Source of the DNA: Roseinatronobacter thiooxidans
Lineage (GTDB): Bacteria; Pseudomonadota; Alphaproteobacteria; Rhodobacterales; Rhodobacteraceae
DNA length: 64,000 nt
NCBI RefSeq assembly: GCF_001870675.1
Contig: NZ_MEHT01000018.1
Span: forward strand, 124,001 to 188,000
Reading direction: 5' to 3'
The position numbers and the translations under genes are program-made. The notes beneath the pieces were generated by a model that worked only from the letters and a program-made list of their open reading frames with translations, was not told the DNA's origin and searched no databases. Shown here in pieces: positions 9,624 to 17,557 of this stretch. Within the stretch, counting starts at the first letter, position 1. Each line of letters opens with the position of its first letter.

Positions 9624-10094
9624 ATGACCCAAATCAAACTTGACAGCTTTGACCATGCCATTCTGCGGCTTCTGGCGGTGCAAGGCCGCATGAGCGTGAC
9701 CGAACTGGCAGGGCATATCGGGCTGACAAAATCCCCCACTCAGGCCCGTTTGCGCCGGTTGGAAGAGTATCAGGTCATCACCGGATACCGCGCGATGATC
9801 GACCCCCAGCAGATTGACGCGGCCCATATCGCCTTTGTGGAAATCAAACTGTCCGACACGCGAGAGGCCGCACTTCGCGCCTTTAACGACGCCGCGCGCA
9901 AGGTGCCCGAGATTGAGGAATGCCACCTGATTGCAGGCGCGTTCGACTATCTGCTGAAGGTGCGCAGCCGCGATATTGCATCTTATCGCAGGGTTTTGGC
10001 CGAACATATCTCTGCATTGCCGCATATCACCTCAACCTCGACCCATGTGGTGATGGAAGCGGTCAAGGAAACAGGGGCGCAACCGGCGTTCTAA
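9624..10094 (+). CDS. putR: Lrp/AsnC family regulator, probable proline-responsive activator of putA
   Basis: 156 residues. The N-terminal winged helix-turn-helix of the Lrp family is clear (FDHAILRLLAVQGRMSVTELAGHIGLTKSPTQARLRRLEE region, about 8-50), followed by a RAM ligand-binding/oligomerisation domain (about 70-145, with ECHLIAGAFDYLLKVRSRD). It is transcribed divergently from putA, the arrangement of PutR in Rhodobacter and other alphaproteobacteria, where it activates putA in response to proline. The name rests on this context plus the family; an ordinary Lrp function cannot be excluded. Its 3' end converges on the META-domain gene with only 17 bp between stop codons. Confidence 0.85.
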   Translation: MTQIKLDSFDHAILRLLAVQGRMSVTELAGHIGLTKSPTQARLRRLEEYQVITGYRAMIDPQQIDAAHIAFVEIKLSDTREAALRAFNDAARKVPEIEECHLIAGAFDYLLKVRSRDIASYRRVLAEHISALPHITSTSTHVVMEAVKETGAQPAF

Positions 10095-10114
10095 GCCCTG
10101 CCCCGGCAGGCTTA
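10092..10114. terminator. hairpin spanning both convergent stop codons
   Basis: AAGCCCTGCC and GGCAGGCTT form a stem of about nine pairs with one bulged C. The hairpin includes the putR stop codon on one side and the stop codon of the META-domain gene on the other, so it may end transcription from both. There is no long T run, so efficiency is uncertain. Confidence 0.45.
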
Positions 10115-11317
10115 GCGGCGAATGGCGGTCAGGATGGGCATATGCCCTGCGCGCAAGATCAGCATGCCATCGCGGCTAAGGTCAAACCCGTCGGCAGCTT
10201 CCAAGGCATCGAGAAACCGCAATTCCAGATTGCGCAGATTGGCGGCGCAGGCCAGACGTGTGGTTCCCAGTTCCCGAAAGGCCAGCCGCCCGCTGTCAAT
10301 CTGCGCGCGCCCCACATAGCGGTTGCAGGTGCCACGCCCGGAAATTTGCCCGTCACTTATCTGGAGTGTCAGGTCTTGCCTATTCGTGACCAGATTTATG
10401 CCAAAAATGCTGGTGACATACCAACTGCCGCCAGACAGCAGGTCCAGCGGCGAGCCTGCACATCCTGCAAGGGTGGTGTCGCTGGTAAGCAAGGCCAACT
10501 CTGCCGCGATCGGATAGATCAGACCATTCTCCGACAGAATGCACCGCGCTTGCGTCAGGCGCAATGACAGCGATGTGGCGCGAATATCTATAAACCCGCT
10601 GCGCGGGGCGAACAGGCTAAGCCCTGCGCTGGACAGGGTTTCATCTTCCAGCCCCGGCAGGTCGATCATGGCTGTTTCCAGCCCCAGTTCTATCTGCCAC
10701 TCTCGCGCTGGTCCTGTTGCGGTGACGGGCAAGACGGGCCGGAACAGCGTTGGGCGGCACAGGGTTGCCGGCTGGCCACTCAGGGCCAGTTCTGCCTGAT
10801 TGCCCGCAAAGCGCAGTGCGCTGCCGTCATCGGCGACAAATGCACGCGCATCGTCCGGTTGCCCTGACAAGGTGGTTGTCACCCCTGCACGCAGCATATC
10901 TAGCGTATAGCCCTGCCGCGTAACCCCCAACACTTGCCCATCATCGCAATCCCAAAGATCGCTAAATCCGATTGCAAGGTTGGGATGCAGCGCAAGGCGC
11001 AGGTCAGGCGCGGTACGGTCTGCGATATGCGCAATCGCACTTTGCAAAACCACCGATCCATCCACGATCAACCCGGCCTGCATGGTCTGGGCAGTGCGCG
11101 GCAGGGGCGGCAAATCCATCGCAAGTGTCGTGCTGCCATCTGAAACAGGGCTGCGCAGCGATACGCTGCTCGCGCCATCTTCCGTGCGGATCAGCAGCAG
11201 CGCCTCGGCCCCTTTGGCCACAGCCTCTGCCCATGTCAGCGTGACCGCCCCCTCGCGCGACAGCGCAGGAGAGGCGAGAAGGCTGATGATGGAAAGAAAG
11301 GCAAAGGCAAGGCGCAT
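10112..11317 (-). CDS. exported META domain protein
   Basis: 401 residues. A Sec signal peptide is visible (MRLAFAFLSIISLLASPALS). The C-terminal part (about 290-395) is a META domain, with the typical GGSWYVTSI opening and the ISGRGTCNRYVG and LGTTRLAC blocks found in HslJ-like proteins. The middle region (30-280) has no family I recognise; it carries a few cysteines and looks like a beta-rich periplasmic domain. HslJ in E. coli is a heat-inducible outer-membrane lipoprotein linked to novobiocin resistance, but this protein has no lipobox cysteine at the cleavage site and is much longer, so only the domain should be transferred. It is monocistronic and converges on putR. Confidence 0.75.
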   Translation of the reverse strand: MRLAFAFLSIISLLASPALSREGAVTLTWAEAVAKGAEALLLIRTEDGASSVSLRSPVSDGSTTLAMDLPPLPRTAQTMQAGLIVDGSVVLQSAIAHIADRTAPDLRLALHPNLAIGFSDLWDCDDGQVLGVTRQGYTLDMLRAGVTTTLSGQPDDARAFVADDGSALRFAGNQAELALSGQPATLCRPTLFRPVLPVTATGPAREWQIELGLETAMIDLPGLEDETLSSAGLSLFAPRSGFIDIRATSLSLRLTQARCILSENGLIYPIAAELALLTSDTTLAGCAGSPLDLLSGGSWYVTSIFGINLVTNRQDLTLQISDGQISGRGTCNRYVGRAQIDSGRLAFRELGTTRLACAANLRNLELRFLDALEAADGFDLSRDGMLILRAGHMPILTAIRR

Positions 11318-11401
11318 CAGGGACTCCGTCAGTCATATGACACTCGGGATAGGCCATGACGCTGCCTTGCAGCAACAACAATTCCGTGAACGGCTTAGAC
11401 C

Positions 11402-11965
11402 TCAGGCGCGCTCGGAATACTCGAATGTCTCGGTATTGACGACGATATCTTCATCCTGCCCGACAAAAGGCGGCACCAGAACGCGAACACCATTGTCCAA
11501 AACCGCAGGTTTGAAGCTGTTGGCCGCTGTCTGGCCTTTGACAACCGGCTCTGTCTCGACGATGCGGCACACCACTTTTTGCGGCAATGCCACATTCAGC
11601 GCCTCTTCGCCGTAATATTCCACCGTCACGGTCATGCCGTCTTGCAGGAACGGGCGACGCTCGCCCAGAATTTCTGCATCCAGCTCGACCTGCTCGAAGG
11701 TTTCCATGTCCATCACAACAAGACGGCCATCGGTTTCATACAGGAATTGCTGGTCTTTTTGTTCCAGCCGGACCTTTTCGACCTTGTCATCCGAACGAAA
11801 CCGCTCGTTCAACTTGCGGCCATCGCGCAGGTTCTTCATTTCAACCTGTGCAAATGCGCCCCCTTTGCCGGGTTTCACATGGCTCACTTTGACAGCGGCC
11901 CAAAGCCCGCCATCATGTTCCAGAACATTACCGGGGCGAATTTCGTTACCATTAATCTTGGGCAT
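11402..11965 (-). CDS. efp: translation elongation factor P
   Basis: 187 residues, the normal EF-P length, with three beta-barrel domains. EF-P enters the ribosomal E site and relieves stalling at consecutive prolines. The domain I loop is [10 protein letters not shown], with Lys34 at the position that is beta-lysylated in E. coli; the modification enzymes are not in this window. The OB-fold domains II/III (about 65-187) are intact and end in the FEYSERA tail. It is transcribed from a region shared with the divergent short conserved gene at 12174. Confidence 0.96.
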   Translation of the reverse strand: MPKINGNEIRPGNVLEHDGGLWAAVKVSHVKPGKGGAFAQVEMKNLRDGRKLNERFRSDDKVEKVRLEQKDQQFLYETDGRLVVMDMETFEQVELDAEILGERRPFLQDGMTVTVEYYGEEALNVALPQKVVCRIVETEPVVKGQTAANSFKPAVLDNGVRVLVPPFVGQDEDIVVNTETFEYSERA

Positions 11966-12173
11966 GCGTGGACCTTGTCAAAACCTTGAACTTTTTTCGA
12001 CCTTCCCTATATCGCGGTAACAGAAGGCGCGCAAGGAAGCGTTAGTCTTGTGTGAACCGCACCCATGCGCCCACAGCATGGCTGCTATGCGATTTCGATG
12101 TAGCGAATCAACGCATAAAAGGGCTATGCAGGCCCACGCGGTGAATGCAAGAGCAAGAATAAAGGAACTTGGA

Positions 12174-12500
12174 ATGTTTGATGCGGCGGATGGAACAGCC
12201 TTTACGCATGAGCAAGGCGCGCGCGCTCGCAAACTTTTTGCGGCTGTCGTACTGGCCGCGCTGGATGATGCGATTGCAGATGACAAGAAATATGGCAACG
12301 GGCCAGAACAGATCGCACGTTGGGCACGCTCGCGCGATGGGCGCGAAGTGCTGAGCTGTGCAGGAATCGACCCGAATGAGCGCGTGGTTGCTGGTCTGAT
12401 GGAATTCGTCGCCAAAGGCGTGCGCACATCGGTGGCACTGTCACGCGAAGAAAGCGAACGTCGCAACGCGGCGGCTGCGGCGGAAGCCGAAGCAGCGTAA
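12174..12500 (+). CDS. short conserved alphaproteobacterial protein (DUF6280-like)
   Basis: 108 residues beginning MFDAADGTAFTHEQGARARK, chosen because AAAGGAACTTGG precedes the ATG; earlier in-frame starts lead through non-conserved leader. The sequence is helical, with the conserved-looking blocks AAVVLAALDDAIADDKKYGNG and AGIDPNERVVAGLMEFVAKG, and ends in an Ala/Glu-rich tail. I recall this as a small family (DUF6280) common in Rhodobacterales without known function; that assignment is from memory. It faces away from efp and is followed by a strong bidirectional hairpin. Confidence 0.7.
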   Translation: MFDAADGTAFTHEQGARARKLFAAVVLAALDDAIADDKKYGNGPEQIARWARSRDGREVLSCAGIDPNERVVAGLMEFVAKGVRTSVALSREESERRNAAAAAEAEAA

Positions 12501-12521
12501 TCTGGTACAGCCTTTTTCGGC

Positions 12522-12557
12522 ATGACAAACCCCGCACCTTTGGTGCGGGGTTTGTCA
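12522..12557. terminator. strong bidirectional hairpin terminator
   Basis: ATGACAAACCCCGCACC and GGTGCGGGGTTTGTCAT form a perfect 17-bp stem with a three-base TTT loop. It lies between the convergent ends of the DUF6280-like gene and the DsbA-fold isomerase gene. The symmetry and the ATT-rich flank suit termination in both directions, although neither side has a long T run. Confidence 0.75.
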
Positions 12558-12594
12558 TTTCAGTGGCCCCGTACGAAAGCCTCTATTCCCGCAC

Positions 12595-13191
12595 TCAGGC
12601 AGACACCCCCAGCGCTTCGGCCAGAAAATCCAGCCGGTCCTGCCCCCAGAAGCGCGCCTCTCCGCTTACGAAGAACGGAACACCAAACACGCCTTCCGCC
12701 ACGGCATCTTCCAGATTGCGCGGATAGATTTCAGCGCCTTGCAACATGCCGCTGAAGGCAAGGCCAGGGTCGAACCCTGCCGCGGACAGGCACGCGCGGA
12801 TAACATCATCCTCGGCAATGTTGCGGTCTTCTTCCCAGCAGGCGCGGGTCAGCCCTGTCACAAGTTCCGCCATATCGCCGCCGCCCGCTTCTTGCGCGGC
12901 AATAATCGCATAAGAGGCAGGCGCAGGATTGGTGGGAAAGAAGGCGGGGCGCAGCTTGATCGGCAGATCAAGCCGGTCGGCCCAGCGTTGCAACTCTTGC
13001 AGGCGATAGGCTTTGCGGCTGTCATGCCGGTCTGCCAGCACTTGCCCGCCGGTGCGCGTAAACAGCGCGGTCGGGTCTAGCGGCTTGTAGCGCAGCGTGG
13101 CCCCTGCGGCCTGCGCGATCTGCGCAGGGCGCTTGCCTGCCATATGTGTCCACGGGGAAATCGGGCTGAGGTAGTAGTCAATATGCGTCAT
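12595..13191 (-). CDS. DsbA-fold 2-hydroxychromene-2-carboxylate isomerase family protein
   Basis: 198 residues of the thioredoxin-like DSBA/HCCA isomerase family: an N-terminal beta strand with YYLSPISPWTHMAG where a Ser-x-x-x replaces the CxxC of DsbA (the hallmark of HCCA isomerases and kappa GSTs), then a helical insertion, and the C-terminal GVFGVPFFVSGEARFWGQDRLDFL that completes the thioredoxin fold. HCCA isomerases act in naphthalene breakdown using glutathione, but many family members are of unknown role, and no aromatic pathway surrounds this one. ATG 13191 follows GGACGG. It lies divergent from prs. Confidence 0.8.
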   Translation of the reverse strand: MTHIDYYLSPISPWTHMAGKRPAQIAQAAGATLRYKPLDPTALFTRTGGQVLADRHDSRKAYRLQELQRWADRLDLPIKLRPAFFPTNPAPASYAIIAAQEAGGGDMAELVTGLTRACWEEDRNIAEDDVIRACLSAAGFDPGLAFSGMLQGAEIYPRNLEDAVAEGVFGVPFFVSGEARFWGQDRLDFLAEALGVSA

Positions 13192-13281
13192 TGTCCGTCC
13201 TTTTGCGCTGCGAGGCAGTTTGCAAGACCGTAACGGGGTGGTAAGCGGTGTCAACTTTTCCGAATCCTGAAGGATGGCACG

Positions 13282-14298
13282 ATGATCGATCGCTCGGAAC
13301 CCAAACTGATTTCCGGTAACTCCAATGCACCATTGGCGAATGCTATCGCGCGCAGAATGTCGCTGCATAGGGGCATGTCCGTGTCCCTTGTCGATGCGCG
13401 GGTCGAGCGGTTCAATGATGGCGAGGTTTTCGTCGAAGTGTATGAGAATGTCCGCGGCGAGGATATGTTCATCATTCAATCCACCTCGAAACCGGCGAAT
13501 GACCATCTGATGGAGTTGCTGATCATCGCGGATGCGTTGAAACGGTCATCTGCCGCGCGGATTACCGCAGTGATCCCGTATTTCGGATATGCGCGGCAGG
13601 ACCGGCGCACCAAAGCGCGCACGCCCATTTCCGCCAAGCTGGTGGCGAATATGATCACACAGGCGGGGATTGAACGTATTTTGACGCTGGACCTGCATGC
13701 AGCGCAGATTCAGGGCTTTTTCGACATTCCGGTGGATAACCTCTATGCAGCGCCTGTTTTTGCACTGGATGTAAAGCATAACTTCCGTGGGCGGCTGCAA
13801 GATGTGACCATCGTATCGCCCGATGTGGGCGGCGTGGCACGCGCGCGCGAACTGGCCAAGCGGGTCGGCTGCGCGCTGGCGATCGTGGACAAACGGCGCG
13901 AGAAACCGGGCGAAGTGGCCGAGATGACCGTGATCGGCGACGTAAAGGGCAAGACCTGCATCATCGTGGATGATATTTGCGACACAGCGGGCACTTTGTG
14001 CAAAGCGGCGGAAGTGTTGATCGAGGCGGGCGCCACCGAGGTGCACAGCTATATCACCCATGGCGTGCTGTCCGGCCCGGCGGTAGAGCGGATTACCAAA
14101 TCTGTCATGAAATCACTGGTGATCACAGATTCGATTGCGCCCACCGAGGCTGTGAAAGCCGCGCCCAATATCCGCATCGTCCCCACTGCGCCGATGTTTG
14201 CGCAAGGCATCCTGAACACATGGAAAGGGACATCGGTCTCTTCGCTGTTTGATACAGAAACACTGATGCCGATCTATGAAGGGCTTTACAGCGAGTAA
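13282..14298 (+). CDS. prs: ribose-phosphate diphosphokinase
   Basis: 338 residues; forms PRPP from ribose 5-phosphate and ATP for purine, pyrimidine, histidine, tryptophan and NAD synthesis. Two phosphoribosyltransferase-fold halves are seen: the ATP-binding [10 protein letters not shown] block and the 'flexible' histidine in [11 protein letters not shown] in the N-half, and the PRPP-binding [11 protein letters not shown] loop (about 230-240) in the C-half. It is slightly longer than the usual 310-320 because of a short N-terminal extension and small insertions, as in related alphaproteobacteria. The ATG follows AGGATGG. Intact. Confidence 0.96.
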   Translation: MIDRSEPKLISGNSNAPLANAIARRMSLHRGMSVSLVDARVERFNDGEVFVEVYENVRGEDMFIIQSTSKPANDHLMELLIIADALKRSSAARITAVIPYFGYARQDRRTKARTPISAKLVANMITQAGIERILTLDLHAAQIQGFFDIPVDNLYAAPVFALDVKHNFRGRLQDVTIVSPDVGGVARARELAKRVGCALAIVDKRREKPGEVAEMTVIGDVKGKTCIIVDDICDTAGTLCKAAEVLIEAGATEVHSYITHGVLSGPAVERITKSVMKSLVITDSIAPTEAVKAAPNIRIVPTAPMFAQGILNTWKGTSVSSLFDTETLMPIYEGLYSE

Positions 14299-14332
14299 GG
14301 CCGCGCGCGCCAGTGAGGGAAATCGCCACGCT

Positions 14333-14393
14333 GCCCCGGCCTTGCGCCGGGGCCTCTTGGCCAGCCGCGAGGTCCCGGCGCAAGGCCGGGACG
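14333..14393. repeat. REP-like nested palindrome, copy 2
   Basis: GCCCCGGCCTTGCGCCGGGG and CCCGGCGCAAGGCCGGG are inverted, separated by GGCCTCTTGGCCAGCCGCGAGGT; each arm is again a small palindrome around CTTGC or GCAAG. It lies just after prs. Same design as the copies at 5980, 31108 and 52450, with a different stem sequence but a kept CTC...GAGG centre. Confidence 0.8.
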
Positions 14394-14438
14394 GGCGTTG
14401 CAACGGAACCAGAGGGCATTATCCAGCTAAGAGCGGCC

Positions 14439-14774
14439 TTAATCGCGCTCTTTCTGCCTCAGCGCATCGCGGCGCTCGCGGTCTGCGCGGGGAAGTGACT
14501 CGTAGGAATCGAAATCATTGATATCCTTGCGGGATTTATGGCGTGATTTGTTCCAGCGCGACAGCCCAAGCCAGACCGCAAGCCCGACAGAGGCCCAGAT
14601 CAGCCCCTGCACAAAAATATGCAGCCCCGGCACGAAATAACTCACCAGCGCGACAACCGCTGCACCAAGGGCAAATCCCAGCGCGACATAGGCTGTCGTC
14701 ATCATCTCGACCACCAGCAGCCCTGCCGCGATCAGGCCCCAGATGATCCAGTCAGGCAGGGCAAACAAGTCCAT
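14439..14774 (-). CDS. NfeD-like membrane protein
   Basis: 111 residues. It has two or three hydrophobic segments (about 8-30, 32-52, 55-72) and then a basic, charged tail, as in the short NfeD/YbbK-type partners of SPFH proteins, though the soluble OB-fold domain of full NfeD is reduced to a charged C-terminus. It starts 3 bp after the stop of the SPFH gene, so the two are one operon. The pair is thought to act together at membrane microdomains in quality control; the specific task is unknown. Confidence 0.8.
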   Translation of the reverse strand: MDLFALPDWIIWGLIAAGLLVVEMMTTAYVALGFALGAAVVALVSYFVPGLHIFVQGLIWASVGLAVWLGLSRWNKSRHKSRKDINDFDSYESLPRADRERRDALRQKERD

Positions 14775-14777
14775 TGC

Positions 14778-15632
14778 TTACATCTCTTTCAGAATGGCTG
14801 CGGCTTCGCGGAAGGAATTTGACGGCCCCCCCGGCAGCATGATCAGTTTGGCATTGCTGGATTTGGCCAGCCCTTCCAGCGCTTCAACCTGCATCCGCGC
14901 GGTCTGGAATGTCAGGGCATCGCGTGCGTTTTCCCCACCAAGCGAGTCCGAGATCACGCGGTTGGCTTCGGCATTGGCCTGCGCGATGGCGCGAATACCA
15001 TCAGCGCGGCGCTGCGCCTCGTAGAGTTCAGCATCTGCGTTCAACTCGGTCGCGCGGCGCACACCTTCGGCGCGGGTAATGGCGGCGCGGCGTTCGCGTT
15101 CCGCTGCCAGCACTTCGGCCATCGCTTTTTGGGTTGTTTCATTCAGCCGCACATCGGTGATTTCCGAGCGTGAGATGCGAATGCCATAAGTCTTGCCTGC
15201 ATCTTCCAACGCTTCAAGCAGTGCCACATTCAGCGACCCGCGATCTGATTGCACGGCATCCAGTTCCACCTTGCCCAGTTCCGAGCGCACGAGCGATTGA
15301 ACCAGCCCGATCACCAACTCGTCAATCTTGTTCACGCGAAACACCGCCGCTTCGGGGTTGTCGATGCGGTACACCACCAAAAGCTGCGCCCCGAACACCA
15401 CGTTATCTGCCGACACCACTTCCAGCGCGATATCGTTCAGCACCTGATCATTGACCGGCACTTTGGAATGCACGCGGTCGAGGAAGGGCACGATCACATT
15501 CACCCCCGCATCCAGCGTGCGGTGATACGCGCCCAAGCGAGTGACGACATAATTCTGTGACTGCGGCACAATCTTCAGCCCCAGAAGGACGATAAGCACC
15601 AGCACCACAACAAGCGCAAGAATAAGTTCCAT
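14778..15632 (-). CDS. SPFH/band 7 stomatin-like membrane protein (QmcA-like)
   Basis: 284 residues. One N-terminal membrane segment (about 2-20, ELILALVVVLVLIVLLG) precedes the SPFH domain (about 25-190, with VPQSQNYVVTRLGAYHRTLDAGVNVI cut across its strand pattern), followed by an Ala/Glu-rich coiled coil (about 195-250). This is the stomatin/QmcA class, proteins that scaffold membrane microdomains and modulate FtsH-type proteolysis. ATG 15632 is chosen because GGGGGATGTC lies upstream; a TTG six codons earlier is an alternative. First gene of the pair with the NfeD-like protein. Confidence 0.88.
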   Translation of the reverse strand: MELILALVVVLVLIVLLGLKIVPQSQNYVVTRLGAYHRTLDAGVNVIVPFLDRVHSKVPVNDQVLNDIALEVVSADNVVFGAQLLVVYRIDNPEAAVFRVNKIDELVIGLVQSLVRSELGKVELDAVQSDRGSLNVALLEALEDAGKTYGIRISRSEITDVRLNETTQKAMAEVLAAERERRAAITRAEGVRRATELNADAELYEAQRRADGIRAIAQANAEANRVISDSLGGENARDALTFQTARMQVEALEGLAKSSNAKLIMLPGGPSNSFREAAAILKEM

Positions 15633-15698
15633 GACATCCCCCAAGGACAAAATCTATTTCAAACAGATATGGCTGTTCAGCCTAACTACAATGACAAA

Positions 15699-16925
15699 TC
15701 ATACGCTGTCTTCGCTGGCAACACGTCGTGACAGCAGCATCAGTCCCAAAGCTGTGCACGAACACAGGATCATCCCGAAAATCAGCGGCAGCGGCGTGCC
15801 GTCATAGGCCAGCGAAATCGGCACTGCGATCAGCACCGACCCAACTGTTGACAGCGACATGACCACCGAAGACCCAATGCCCGCCATATGCCCCAAAGGC
15901 TGCAAGGCCAGCGCATTAAGATTGCCAAATGTCAGCCCGATGGAAAAGAACGCTGTGCACATAAAGGCAAAGAACAGCGCGAAATCCCATGGTGCAGGCA
16001 GGCCAAGGTTGATCAGGAACAAAAACACCACCGACACACTGGCTTGCCAGAAAAACGCATAGGTGGCGATTTTGCGCATGCCAAGGCGCATAACCAGTTT
16101 CGCATTGGCCACACTGGCCGTTCCCGCCACCAGCGCGGTCGCGGCAAACCAGAAAGGAAAGGTGGCCGCGCGGTCATAGACATCTTCAAAGATCATCGGC
16201 AGGTTCGAAAGCCATGCAAACAGCGGCGCAAAGGCGAAGGTCAGCGCCACGACATAGACCATGACCGCGGGATTGGTGACAATTTCGACGAGCGCAGACC
16301 CAATGGCGCGGGGCCGCAGGGCGCGACGGTTTTCAATCGCCAGCGATTCCGGCTGGCGGATCATAAGCCACAGGCCAGAAATCAGGCCAAAGCCCACAAA
16401 GGAAAAGAAGATCATCCGCCAGTTCGACAGCCAGATAATTCCCGCCCCGATCGAAGGGGCAATCGCAGGCACCAGCACGAACAGCGTCATGATGATCGAG
16501 GTGACACGCGCCATTGCGCGGCCCGAATACAAATCCCGTACCATTGCCGTGGCCACCACGCGCGGGGCCGCCGCCCCCAGCCCTTGCAGGAAGCGCGCGG
16601 CCAGAAGCGATTCGATGGACCATGCCTGCATCGCCAGCAACGCACCTGTCAGATAGACGGCAATCCCCACCAGCAACACCGATTTGCGCCCGAACGCATC
16701 TGACACAGGCCCGCAAACCAGCGTGCCCAGCCCCAGCCCGAACACGAAACTTGCAATCACCAACTGGCCGCGCGCGGGCATATCTGGCGACAACTCCAGC
16801 CCGATGGCGGGCAGCGCAGGCAGCATCGCGTCGATCGAGAATGCCACGGTCGAGGTCAGCATCGCCATCAACGCGACAAACTCGCCAAAGCGCAGGGGCC
16901 GCGTGGGCGAGAAAGCGCCCCTCAT
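15699..16925 (-). CDS. Bcr/CflA family multidrug efflux MFS transporter
   Basis: 408 residues with twelve predicted transmembrane segments. The MFS signatures GPVSDAFGRKSVLL (loop 2-3) and RFLQGLGAAAPRVVATAMVRD (helices 4-5) are those of the Bcr/CflA drug:H+ antiporter 1 subfamily (bicyclomycin, chloramphenicol export in other bacteria). It overlaps the stop of the preceding DsbA-like gene by 4 bp, and that gene in turn overlaps the acyl-CoA ligase by 4 bp, so all three form one transcript. The actual substrate is unknown; context suggests it could export a product or a toxic organic acid handled by the ligase. Confidence 0.88.
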   Translation of the reverse strand: MRGAFSPTRPLRFGEFVALMAMLTSTVAFSIDAMLPALPAIGLELSPDMPARGQLVIASFVFGLGLGTLVCGPVSDAFGRKSVLLVGIAVYLTGALLAMQAWSIESLLAARFLQGLGAAAPRVVATAMVRDLYSGRAMARVTSIIMTLFVLVPAIAPSIGAGIIWLSNWRMIFFSFVGFGLISGLWLMIRQPESLAIENRRALRPRAIGSALVEIVTNPAVMVYVVALTFAFAPLFAWLSNLPMIFEDVYDRAATFPFWFAATALVAGTASVANAKLVMRLGMRKIATYAFFWQASVSVVFLFLINLGLPAPWDFALFFAFMCTAFFSIGLTFGNLNALALQPLGHMAGIGSSVVMSLSTVGSVLIAVPISLAYDGTPLPLIFGMILCSCTALGLMLLSRRVASEDSV

Positions 16926-17557
16926 TCGGACGATCCGGTCAATTCGTCAATCACACCCTGCCACAATTCGGTCGGTTGCGCGCCCGAGATGGCATATTGC
17001 TGGTCCAGCATGAAAAACGGCACCGCCTGAATGCCCCGCGCGCGGGCCGCGCGGTCTGCCTCGCGGATCATGTCGCAATCGGCATCCGTGCCCAGCAGGC
17101 GCGCGGTCAGATCACGCCCCAGCCCTGCCTGCGCTGCCAGATCCAGCAACACATCATGGCTACCGATATCGCGCCCCTCGCAGAAATAGGCACGGAACAG
17201 ACCACTGACGATTGCGCCCTGCCGCCCTTCCAGCCCTGCCCAATGGATCAGACGGTGCGCATCCAGTGTGTTTGGGGTGCGGGTGATGGCGGGCAGGTCG
17301 AATTTCAGGCCCGCATCCTCGGCGGCGTGAAGGACAGGGGCATAGGCGTCCAGAACGCCTTGGTCCCCGCCGAATTTCAGCGACAGATAGTCTTGCCGCG
17401 CCATGCCTTGCGCGGGCATGTCGGGGTTCAACTGGAACGGGTGCCAGCGTATCTCGAACGGGTGATCGGGGCGCGATTCCAGCGCGCGGCCAAGGCGCGT
17501 CTTGGCAATATAGCACCACGGGCAGATGGGATCGGACCAGATATCGAGTGTGATCAT
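16922..17557 (-). CDS. DsbA family oxidoreductase (FrnE-like)
   Basis: 211 residues of the thioredoxin-like DSBA family with a classic active site CPWC (about residues 12-15, in SDPICPWCYIAKTRL) and the C-terminal IQAVPFFMLDQQYAISGAQ with the cis-proline. No signal peptide, so a cytoplasmic FrnE-type oxidoreductase (disulfide or polyketide-related) is most likely. ATG 17557 is taken because AGGGAGGGGG precedes it. Middle gene of the ligase - DsbA - MFS operon with 4-bp overlaps on both sides. Confidence 0.88.
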   Translation of the reverse strand: MITLDIWSDPICPWCYIAKTRLGRALESRPDHPFEIRWHPFQLNPDMPAQGMARQDYLSLKFGGDQGVLDAYAPVLHAAEDAGLKFDLPAITRTPNTLDAHRLIHWAGLEGRQGAIVSGLFRAYFCEGRDIGSHDVLLDLAAQAGLGRDLTARLLGTDADCDMIREADRAARARGIQAVPFFMLDQQYAISGAQPTELWQGVIDELTGSSE

